Assembly: GCF_037325665.1 (NCBI RefSeq)
Contig: NC_090246.1
Coordinates: 33,995,852 to 34,059,851, forward strand
Length of the DNA: 64,000 nt
From: Littorina saxatilis
Lineage: Eukaryota > Mollusca > Gastropoda > Littorinimorpha > Littorinidae
Reading direction: 5' to 3'
How positions within the stretch are numbered: position 1 is the first letter of the stretch; each line of letters begins with the position of its first letter. Below, in pieces: positions 37,301 through 48,962 of the stretch. Below the pieces are notes generated by a model that was not told where the DNA came from, ran no database searches, and worked only from the letters and a program-made list of their open reading frames with translations. The translations under genes and the position numbers were made by a program.

Positions 37301-40300
37301 TTGACGAGCCTGTCCTGCCCGGCTATTTAACCCGTAGTTGGGGGTTGGTTCGTGGGCACCAGGGCGTATCCACACACCGGTGGGCCTGCATGCCACACGT
37401 CTAGGGGCCAACCTCCTCCGAGTCCTTGTAGTTCAGCCTGGGGCCTTTCAGTACCCAGTTCACGCCTGTCGCCACGATGGAGGCACTACAAAGGGCTTGC
37501 TGTGGAGAGGTTATGTACTGGCAGGAGAGACTGACGCAAGCTGCTCTCTTTTCGCGTTGTCCTGAAAAGGACGGTGCTAGCCAGCGGTGAGGGCTGAAAG
37601 CGAGAGGTGACGAGCACAAAACACTTCGCCAACACACTAGACACATCACACTACCATTTGACAGGCGAAAGTATAGATTCAAAACAACACAACAATTTTA
37701 ATGGAGGTTGATTGTAACCCCAAATATGTATGTCTATCTTGGTAAGCAAGCTGCAGCTGCCAGCACACCTTTTATCGGCACCTCAATGTACATTATCATT
37801 AATTGATTGGTATATGCAGACCTGCCTACCCTTATGATTTGGTCGTAATTTAGTACGATTTTTATTCCAAACTACGCCACTACGCTTTTCGCGATGGAAA
37901 TACGATTTTTAAGAAACCGAAAGTATGATTTTTCGCATTTCGTCCCAATATAAATCCGATCCGTAATTTTTTGCTCTCGTCGAGCTTTGCGAGCTTTGGA
38001 TCACAGGCGGAAGGTATCGTTCACTGGACCACCACTATCATAGTTAAGACTACAAGGTATGTCACTCAGCTTCGAGTCTTCTGTGTTCTTGGAGTCGCTT
38101 CCTGGGGAAAAAAATATTGTTCAAGACGGTTTGCCTCTTCCTACAGTCTGTGTAAGGTCAAATAAATACAGTTGAATGATTGTTTTAACTATATGTACCT
38201 TTAATTTTCAGCTGCCGTCCGCTGCAGGTTGTTTTTAACCATTATTTGGACGAATCTTCGTTTGCGAACCGCTACCACGAATCATTGGAAAAATCATGTA
38301 TGCCGCACCGAATATGCATACCAGCAATCATTGGTCTAAAACATATGTAAATATTGCGCAGCAAAGGGAAGATACCCACAGGGCTTTCACTTTTTTATTT
38401 ATGGAAATATTCATCGAATATCCGGTTATTAACCAATGAGCGCATCGGACTACTATCTCCTCGGACTTACAACCGTTCAGCCATATTCAGGATCTAAGTA
38501 ATATGCTGGCAACAGACACGTTTGGTCGCACAGAATACGGTTTAAAAACATGCGGCGGACAGGCAGCTAAACATAAAAGGCACAGATAGTTAGAACATTC
38601 ATTTATCCTGATATTTGTAAAGATACGAAAGTCCTCGACATTGGCATTTATTTTTTGCATATTTTTTTCTGAAGTAAGTGGAGCAAGACTCGAAGCTGAG
38701 TGACATACCTTGTAGTCTTACTATGATAGTGGTGGCCCAGTGAACGATACCTTCCGCCTGTGGTCGGATGAGACATTGGAGAGTCTGCTCCTCCTGAAAT
38801 CAAGATCAGGAACCTTCGGCACCAGGCAGTACAGCCAAGCAGAACTTGGCAGATTTAAGTCATGCTATTACAAGTCTTTGAAAAAGCCCTCTACCTCCAA
38901 ATAAACTCTATGCTCATTCAGCAAACTCTTGATTGCACTAATGGTGGAGTGCTGGTTATGTACGAGGCTGATTTCTCGAGGTGTGTGACCACATGACATA
39001 TTTTGCTTTCCTCATCCTAGATCGTTTCAATCTGTGTAGTTTCCCAGTGCTGTGTTCTAGGGTCGTTTGTATTGACTTCACAATTTGAGAAAATCAATGA
39101 CATTTTATTTTTGCGAAGCAACTGAATATGAACAGAAAGTGTGCAGAAGAATGTTTGTGTCCTGCAAGACTTTATGAACAACTATTTCTCCGTTGGGAGA
39201 AAAATGAGGATGTCTACAGGCAAGGATAGTGTCATATTCTTTATTTGGGTTCTCCTTTTAGTCACACCCACCGATGGCCGTTACTTTTGGCAACGAAAAA
39301 CTACTCTTTCTACCACCAGATTACTCTTTTTGGCTGGGCTCATTACTCCTTGTAATTTTTCGGGTAGGCAGGTCTGTATATGTTCAGAGGATGAATAGAT
39401 TGTGGTTTATGCTGTTGAGTATGTACTATCTTGTCCAACTTTGAAAGGTCTTCAGATGATTGGTTTGAGAGTACAGATGCGCTATGTTTACCATGAGAAT
39501 AACGTAACACTGTGCAGAACAGTAGTCCATCTCAGGATTTTTGTTTGTGTCATTGACAAACTTAGAACTCTGTTAAGTTGACACCATTTTGCTGTATTTT
39601 TGTTTTCAGGCATGCACAGGCTCTGGCTGCAATCAAGGCTTATTCTCATTGGTTGTTACAACTGTACACAGAATCCACACGCACCAATCAAGAGAAAGAT
39701 CAGTTTTACAACATGATTGTGACACTGATTGAGTCGGTGTCCCCTCTCATTAACAAACAGGTAAGCAGTGGAAGTTAAAGTTGCAGTCAGATTTTCAGAT
39801 AGATTTCCCCATTTTGCACTTACAGGGATGGCCAAATCGTCAGCCCAATCGCCAGGGGCAAGTAAAAAGTCCGCCGGGCTAGTAGAAACCGCCTGGTTGT
39901 CCAGTGAACATTCTGGTCCAATGCAACGATTTTGGTTGATATATATACTGTAGATTTCAAAGCCATATAAACACTGCAGATGCAGTAACTGTGGTACAGG
40001 GCCAGCAAAATTTCGGGCAACTAGTAACTTTGTTGAAGTTACTCGTCCTGTTGGCAAGTTAAAATGTTAAGATTTGGCCATCCCTGAACCCCTTACCCCA
40101 TATTTCTTCATCTGCATATTTGAAACTAATTTTAAAGTGGTTTTTTTTCTCCTGTTTGATGTTGTAAAATTCAGCTGACATCCTTGGCACAATCTGTTCT
40201 GTGTCTAGGACTCACACATTGCTGTTATAAAGTTTTCTCCCTGTAAGGTGTCGGAGAGAGTGATCCACTCTGCGGCCCACCTGCTGCTGTCAATCACCAA

Positions 40301-43300
40301 CACTATCCGTCCCCCCTTCCTCCTGCAACTTCCCGCTGTTCAGGCCATGTACACTGCGGCTACACAGGGGTCTTGTCTGGGACTGACGATAGAGGTATGT
40401 CAAGCTGCTCTTTCTGTAGTTACTAGTTGTTTTTTATTATGTTTTTTATAACATTTCTTTATACAGTGGAACCTCCCTATTATGTGGTCTGAGTATTAAG
40501 ACCTCCAAAAATGTGAGAAAATCAGGTCTTAAAAAGGAGGGACTCTTGAAATGGGGTTACATTTTCAGAGATTGTGAACGGAAGATGTGAGAAAACAGGG
40601 TCTTGAAAGGGAAGGAGTAAATTGGGGGGGTTTAAAAGGGGGATTCCACTCTAATCCTATTACTGGCAAGTTGGGCTTGCTTCCTCCCACTGGAAAGAAA
40701 CTGAGTTTCGCTACTCGGGTGTGTAAGGTCTTTTACGTGCCATTGTGGTTACACTAGGGTGGGCTATGGATACCATCTCTGAGTCTGCACCTAAAGTTGA
40801 TCCATGCCCGTCTCAGCGCGGATTTGAACCTGTGACCCGAGGATCATAAGTCCTGTCATTTACCAACTGAGCTACCGGGCCTCCCTCTTGGGGTTTAAGA
40901 AATGTGTGGACAAGAGGGAGGTTGATCAGTGTGTGTAATTTACCAACTGAGCTACCGGGCCTCCCTCTTGGGGTTTAAGAAATGTGTGGACAAGAGGGAG
41001 GTTGATCAGTGTGTGTAATTTACCAACTGAGCTACCGGGCCTCCCTCTTGGGGTTTAAGAAATGTGTGGACAAGAGGGAGGTTGATCAGTGTGTGTAATT
41101 TACCAACTGAGCTACCGGGCCTCCCTCTTGGGGTTTAAGAAATGTGTGGACAAGAGGGAGGTTCATCAGTGTGTGTATTTTAGTTGTCACAGGTAAAGAT
41201 CATGTAGGTATTCTGTGAAACTAAAAGGATGCTTCAGCAAAATAGTTTAAGTCTAATTTCATTGCCTTCTAATCTTTGGCCCTTCAAATATGGATAATGT
41301 GTGGCGCTGTGAAAAGGTCCCATTCATAGTTAATGTTCAACAAGACATTCAGAATACAGAATCATGCAGGGCTGAAATTGTGCTGTATGAGGCTTGCTTT
41401 GGTTATTGTTAGCATCAAATGTTCATGTAGCAGTTCAATAGCATGTGACAGTGAAATTTCTACGGACTTACTTTTCACTTCATTTAAACCTATTTTTTGT
41501 TTATTGTTATCTGGTTTCCAGGTGCAGCTGCTAGTATACAGATCTCTGTCACATTACCTCCTGTTACCTTGGCCAGGTCTGTCAGATAAGGAGCAAGACT
41601 GGACCAGTCGTGGTACTCATCATCAAACGTTTGCCGCTCGGCTGGCCAAAGATTACATCGCTCTGAAAGACAATCCAAATCTTGCCACCAGCAAGGAACT
41701 CCAGGAACAAGGTCAGTTGTTGTGTTTTTTATTTTATTTTTTATTTATTTATTTTTTTGCATCGCTGTATCCTCTGTGTTTGAATTTTGTGGAACAAAAC
41801 TGTTGTTAATGTGGCATAAATAGCTGTTTTCCAACAAAAGCATCCTCAAAAGCAAATCCTTAAGCTTTAATTGTTGTGATGGTGTTTTCAACATGGGAGT
41901 GGTTTTTCAGGGAGCTATAGTTTGGAAGTCTTGTTACATAACATAACAGTGGTGTCTTTGAACTGGTAGCAGAATTCCCCCTCCAATTATTGGGATAATC
42001 TATATCTACCATCACTCAGATTTGAAGGCGCAAAAGAGCAGGCTGAATTACCTTTGTAGTGAGCGAAAATGTGAATGTTTACTTGGTTGTTAATGTTAGT
42101 GGATTGGACTGCACTCCTTGCTCCATCAGAGAGTGAGAGACTCCTTTTAAATTTCTTTGCACAACATTTTGAACTGCTTTTCCCCTGAAAGCGGCGTATG
42201 GCTGCCTGAATGGTGGGGGAAAAACAGGCATACACGTAAAAACCCACTCATGCGAAAACACGAGTGAACGTGGGAGTTTCAGCCCATGAACAAAGAAGAG
42301 GATGAAGAATTGCTTTGAGTTCTCATCCATGATGTTTTGTGTTGTGATTCTGTAGCCAAAGCTGTGATACGCCGTGTGCTGAGAGTGAGTCAAGACTGGA
42401 TCGAGTCCATAGCGGGAGAGGTTGTGCGCACCAGGCAGCTGCTCTACACATCCCTGTCGCCCGTCATACAGACCACGCTGGCCATCTTCTCTATATACAT
42501 CGGTCAGATAGGTGAGGGTTACACGGTGTTGAATAAAACTCTCTGTGGAATTCAGAGTTTATGGTTTGATTTTATGTTGTGATTGTGCAGCTTTATTCTG
42601 CACTGTGCATTTAGGCATTTGATGATTTTGCTTTGAGAAATGGAGGTGATTAGAATGAGATTGGGCGGGGATGTAGCTCAGATGGTAGCGCGCTGGATTT
42701 GTATCCAGTTGGCCGCTGTCAGCGTGAGTTCGCCCCCACGTTTGGCGAGAGATTTATTTCTCAAGAGTCAAGTTAACTTTGTGTGCAGACTCTCCTCGGT
42801 GTCCGAACACCCCCGTGTGTACACGCAAGCACAAGACCAAGTGCACACAAAAAAATCCTGTAATTTCTTTCTTTCTTTATTTGGTGTTTAACGTCATTTT
42901 CAACCACGAAGGTTATATCACGACGAGGGAAAGGGGGGAGATGGGATAGGGGAAAGGGGGGAGACGGGATAGAGCCACTTGTTAAGTGTTTCCTGTTCAC
43001 AAAAGTACCAATCAAAAAATTGCTCCAGGGGCCCGCAACGTAGTACAATACATGACCCTACTGGGAGAATGCAAGTTTCCAGCACAAAGGACCAAACACT
43101 TCTTACACACCGCCTGACCAAAATCCCCACAAACATTGACCACATTCTATACAAGAACCACTTAACAAGGGTAATAAGTGAAGAATTTTATGGGTGAGAA
43201 AAGGAAAGTAAAAGGACTTTGGGGAGGCAGAAATAAAGAAACAAGAAAAAGATCCTAATTAGGTTCACGGCATCGAGAGTGATGCGACCTTCTCTCAGAA

Positions 43301-46300
43301 GTTAGTAGAGAAGGCTCCCCCATCCACCACCCGGGGGACGCGCCTCTACGCCAATTAGGGGGCGCGAGGAAATCCTGTAATCCATGTCAGAGTTCGGTGG
43401 GTTATAGAAACACGAAAATACCCAGCATGCTTCCTCCGAAAAACGGCGTATGGCTGGCTAAATGGCGGGGTAAAAAAACGGTCATACATGTAAAATTCCA
43501 CTCGTGCAAAAACACGAGTGTACGTGGGAGTTTCAGCCGACGAACGCAGAAGAAGAAGAAGAAGAATGAGATTGGAGTTTGTGATGTTTTGAGATATATA
43601 TTTTTGGTTTTTGAGTGTAGAGTTTCTTTTTTTAGGTCATTTAAAATTGGAAGATTAAATGCGAAGGGTTAAAGAGGAGCATGAAAAGGCCAAACCTGTG
43701 CACCTAAGCCCTACTCAATTTTGTGTTGTTTGTTTTGTTTGTTTGTTAAGGCAGTCCTTCATTGAGCACAAACCTCTTCTTCGTTCATGGGCTTAGACTC
43801 CCACGTTCACTCATGTTTTTAGCACGAGTGGATTTTTACGTGTATGACCGTTTTCACCCCGCCATTCAGGCAGCATACGTCAATTTGGGGGAGGCATGCT
43901 GGGTATTTTCGTGTTTCTATACCCCACCCAACTCTGACATGGATTACAGGATCTTTTCCGTGCGCACTTGGTCTTGTGCTTGCGTGTACACACGAAGGGG
44001 GTTAAGTCACTAGCAGGTCTGCACATATTAAGTTGACCTGGGAGATCGGAAAAATCTCCACTCTTAACCCACTAGGCAGCAGCGACCGGGATTCGAACTC
44101 ACGACCTCCCGATTAGGAGGCCAACGTCTTACTACCACGCCACTGCGCCTGTCTGAGCCCAAACTTGACTTTGCGAAGACTACGCAAAGTCTTTTTACTG
44201 AAAACTCAGTGCTAAAGCTCCGTGCGGCCAGCTTCGCGAAGGAAGTATACTTCATGTAGTTGACTTAGCCAAGTTCATTTGAGGCTTTACTGGCATATGT
44301 CTGTGGAACTTGTTAGCAGTTGTGATGTTTTCTTGACAGATATTGTTGACAACATCATGGGTTTCTTCCTGGCCCTCTTCCAAGGGCTGCGTGTTCAGAT
44401 GGGCGTCCCCTTCACGGAGCAGACAATCCACACATTTATGAACCTGTTTACAAGGTAAACTCATGCTTTGTTTGTGTGTATGTAATCCTCAGTGGTTGAG
44501 AAAGGGAAGGAAGGGGAGGAAGGGGATAGACAGTGTGTGCATGCACATGCTTGCAGATGAAGTTTTGTTTTACATTTTCTGAGTGAAATTCCTGCAGCAC
44601 ACTGTTTAGGTGAATGTGTAGTTATTTGTTTTGTGTGTGTGTGTTATTGTGTGTGTTTAAAAAAATATTTATTCCATTTTTATGTTCTTCTAGATTAACA
44701 CTGAAAATAGTCAACACACTGTGCACTTACTATACTTTGTTTCGCTTTGCTGACAGGGAGCTGTTAGCAGAAACAATTCATCAGGAGACAGGAGTGTCAT
44801 TCAGGGTGATTGAAAAGTAAGTGAGGCTTTAGTGGTGGACGTTTTCTTTTTCATGTTTTTGTTAGCCTTGTGTCACAAATGTGTCACAGTGTTAACCTTC
44901 CTGTTGAACTAATTCATAACAAACCCAGGTGTATGTTCATTGATAGTAATTAGTATGAATCGGCGTGCTTAAATCTCGTGCTGTGATAGAATCGCTTCAA
45001 CTCTAAACTGAAATGATGGTCCTGTGCAGGTTTTTGAAGCTACTGGAGTTGATAGTGGTGGAGCCAGGCTCAGCCTTCAAAGCCTTCCTGCCGCGCATCA
45101 TCAACATCTGCATGGAGCAGATCTACCCCATCATATCGCCTGTGAGTTCACCACCCACTTTTCTTGCCTGTCCAGTGCAGTTAGCTCATTTACCAGCGCG
45201 TACAGCATGGACCAATATCAGGCACATGAACTCTCTGTCAATGCTGGAAGTTCAGAGGCCTGCGCTCACCAGTTTGGCATGATCTGAGTCACACAGTCCG
45301 TCAGATTCTAAGCTCAATACAACTTTTTAATAATGTGGGTGTTTAACAGTATGGGTACTTACAGTTGTTTACTCACCATCCCGCCACTTAACCCCTTCAC
45401 TGCCACAGTATAACAGCATTTTGGTATTGCTGTGCGCCAGGGCAAATTTCGCTTTCTTCGGTAGGTTCACTAATCTGTTCATTGCTCAATTATTTATTGA
45501 GATATCTCTTAGATCTTTGGCATGTGGTTTGCTTACACCCTTGGCTATTATGTGATAACATGATCATTGGACTTTGTTTGTGATTGTTATAGTAAAAATC
45601 GATATAATGACCATTTTTGTCAAAAATTACAGTTTCCAAACTTACACACACACACTGCAGCACGTAAAACCGCAGAAAACACAGCTAAAACGGGTGTCAA
45701 ACATCAGGTACTCACATCACAGCCCATAACAGTATTCTTTTGTGTGGTAATCCATAAATCACTTCTTGTAGAGCTTCCAGAACACTGTATCATTTGAAAA
45801 CAGGTCTACAAGTTGATGTCCGACTTTCGGCCGCCATTTTGAATCTTATAGATCGGAAAAAACTTCTAAAAAAGTTTTTACCACGTGGTACTAACTTATC
45901 TGAACGGTCAATGGGAAAGAACTGTGTTTAAACCCCTACAAGAAGTTGGACAGTGGTTACCTCACATTTAGTTTTCACAAATGTCCTGAAAAGTGCTGAT
46001 GTAAATGCCACGTACTAGGTACGTGTATGGGCGTATGACAAACCAAACATGACCACGTACCTGGTACGTGCTGGGCAGTGAAGGGGTTAAACATTGGAGG
46101 CATGACTCAGGAGATTATATAATCTTAAATCTGAAGATTGTGTAACTCATTGTATGGTCAGGGCATCTGGTAAATATCAGCTGTGCAAGACCCCTCATTT
46201 TCGATTGAGTTTTGAAGTCTGTCTTGGGGTCGTTCCCATTGCTATGTTGTCAGGCTGGAACAAGTGTGGTAGAGTGGAATCCCCCTTTTAAGACCTCCAA

Positions 46301-48924
46301 CAATTGGAGAAAATCAGGCCTTAAAAGGGAGGGAGTCTTAACTTGGGAGGTCTTAAAAGTGGGGTTCCCCTGTAGTACTGTTCTGACACCCCCCACGGGT
46401 TAGGGGGAAGAATTTACCCGATGCTCCCCAGCATGTCGTAAGAGGCGACTAACGGATTCTGTTTCTCTTTTTACCCTTGTTAAGTGTTTCTTGTTTAGAA
46501 TATAGTCAATTTTTTGTAAAGATTTTAGTCAAGCAGTATGTAAGAAATGTTAAGTCCTTTGTACTGGAAACTTGCATTCTCCCAGTAAGGTAATACATTG
46601 TACTACGTTGCAAGCCCCTGGAGCAAATTTTTGATTAGTGCTTTTGTGAACAAGAAACAATTGACAAGTGGCTATATCCCATCTCCCCCCTTTCCCCGTC
46701 GCGATATAACCTTCGTGGTTGAAAACGACGTTAAACACCAAATAAACAAAGAAAGAAAAGAACTGTTCTGACTGTAACTCAGTCTGAAATTGCAGGCAGC
46801 GAAATAGTTTGAGGAAACACAAAGACTAGATCTACCAAGTGATTCGTTGTTTCAGCGACTAGATCTAACCAAGTGATGTTGTTTCAGCGACTAGATCTAA
46901 CCAAGTGATGTTGTTTCAGCGACTAGATCTAACCAAGTGATGTTGTTTCAGCGAATAGATCTAACCAAGTGATGTTGTTTCAGCGAATAGATCTAACCAA
47001 GTGATGTTGTTTCAGCCACTAGATCTAACCAAGTGATGTTGTTTCAGCGACTAGATCTAACCAAGTGATGTATCAGCGACTAGATCTAACCAAGTGATGT
47101 TGTTTCAGCGCCCCTCCCCAGACATCAAGAGTTCGCTGTATGAACTGCTGCACACGCTGGTGGTCAACAACTGGCGCTACTTCTTCCCCAGCAACATCCT
47201 CACCTCCATGCAGAAACGTGGCGACGCTGTGGTGGAACACTTCGCTGAACTCTCTTCCATATTTCAGGTTCGATTACGGGTTGAAAAATAATCAGAAACA
47301 ATTGGTTTGCTAATGTTCATAAATCAAGAATTAAGAAACACTGCAGAATGTTTTTTTGGTTTTTTTGAAATTTCAAGGAATGACACGGAATGACAATCCT
47401 AAAACTTCAACCTGTTGGTCTTGAAATGTTCCATACAAGAACCCGTCCTGACTTTTTATTCTGATTATGCACACAACTTTTGGGACTCTGGAGAAAGAAT
47501 TTGATTTTCACTGGTGCTCTGCTTTTTTAAAAACAAGAAAAGATAAAAGAGATGGGGAAGATTTGAAGGGGCCTTGGGGTTGGAGGAATAAAAGACTATA
47601 TTAGATTCTGAAGCCTTTAAAATGAATGTGGTAGATGAAAGTGTCACAGAAATAGCAGCTAGAGTCATGAGGATGCAAGAAATATGTCATTAAAGCCAAA
47701 GCAGTGGAGAAAAGAGAAAATGCCCTGAAAGAGGAAATTGAATTACTCAAACAGATTTTTATGTAGCCTCATTAATTCTTCTGGTATGTATTTTTTGTAG
47801 TGACATTAGTACAGTGGCAACTGCGATGAAGGAACCGCCTGGGGACATGCAGAAAGTATCCAGTATCATAGGTGACCAGTGTCAATGTCATGACAGATAT
47901 ATTTTGATCAAGAAAGTAGTCCAAGGGACAACAGAGGGTGTCCAGTATTTGGAGGTGTGTCCTCAATGGAGGGGCCTCACATCACAGGTACCACTGTAGT
48001 ATGGTTTTTGTGTGTCTTTTTTTAGGGAGGTTAGTAACTCATTATGTTGGATTCAATTCCAGGCTTATGGACAGTCATTTCTGCAGCCAGACATTGCCAT
48101 CTTCAGGCAGAATCTAGAATCTCTGGAGGCACTCAACTACAAGTGGAAGTTGTATGGCAAGGTGAAGACTTTTCCAATTCTGATTGCTTTATTTGTTGCT
48201 CCTTTTAGGAGAATTCCTCCAGTAAACAGCACCATGGTCATGTGTGATAGTCTTTCGGATGAGACGAAAAACCGAGGTCCCTTCGTGTACACTACATTGG
48301 GGTGTGCACGTTAAAGATCCCACGATTGACAAAAGGGTCTTTCCTGGCAAAATTGTATAGGCATAGATAAAAATGTTCACCAAAATACCCGTGTGACTTG
48401 GAATAATAGGCCGTGAAAAGTAGGATATGCGCCGAAATGGCTGCGATCTGCTGGCCGATGTGAATGCGTGATGTATTGTGTAAAAAAAATAATTCCATCT
48501 CACACGGCATAAATAAATCCCTGCGCCTTGAATATGTGCGCGATATAAATTGCATAAAATAAAAAAAATAAATAAAAAAAAATCCCTGCGCTTAGAACTG
48601 TACCCACGGAATACGCGCGATATCAGCCTCATATTGATTGATTGATTGAAGAAAATCTATGCACTTTAAAAAAAAAAATTTTTTTTAATTTGAATCTTGC
48701 CATTTTCTATTCTGGTGTCTGCAATCCCCATTTTGAGAATTGAAGAAATTTGAGAAAACCAGGTCATTTAAAGGATGGATGCTTTAAAATTGGAGGTTAA
48801 TTCAGGATGGTAATGAACAGAAACTTAGATAAAAAGCAAGATCTTTAAAAACAGGAGGGGGGGGGGGTCCAGTGTGATATTGAACAATTGAGCACGCACG
48901 CACCCACGCACACACGCACACACG

Positions 48925-48962
<38 letters not shown>

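Noticed and set aside
37187-37682. Coding gene on the strength of several GC-richer ORFs
   Set aside because: The ORFs overlap on both strands inside an insertion framed by a 14-bp target duplication, and no protein family was recognised.
46823-47108. CRISPR-like array
   Set aside because: Units are contiguous with no unique spacers, the DNA is from an animal, and the array is part of an XPO6 intron. The arrays at 7620 and 40861 were rejected likewise.
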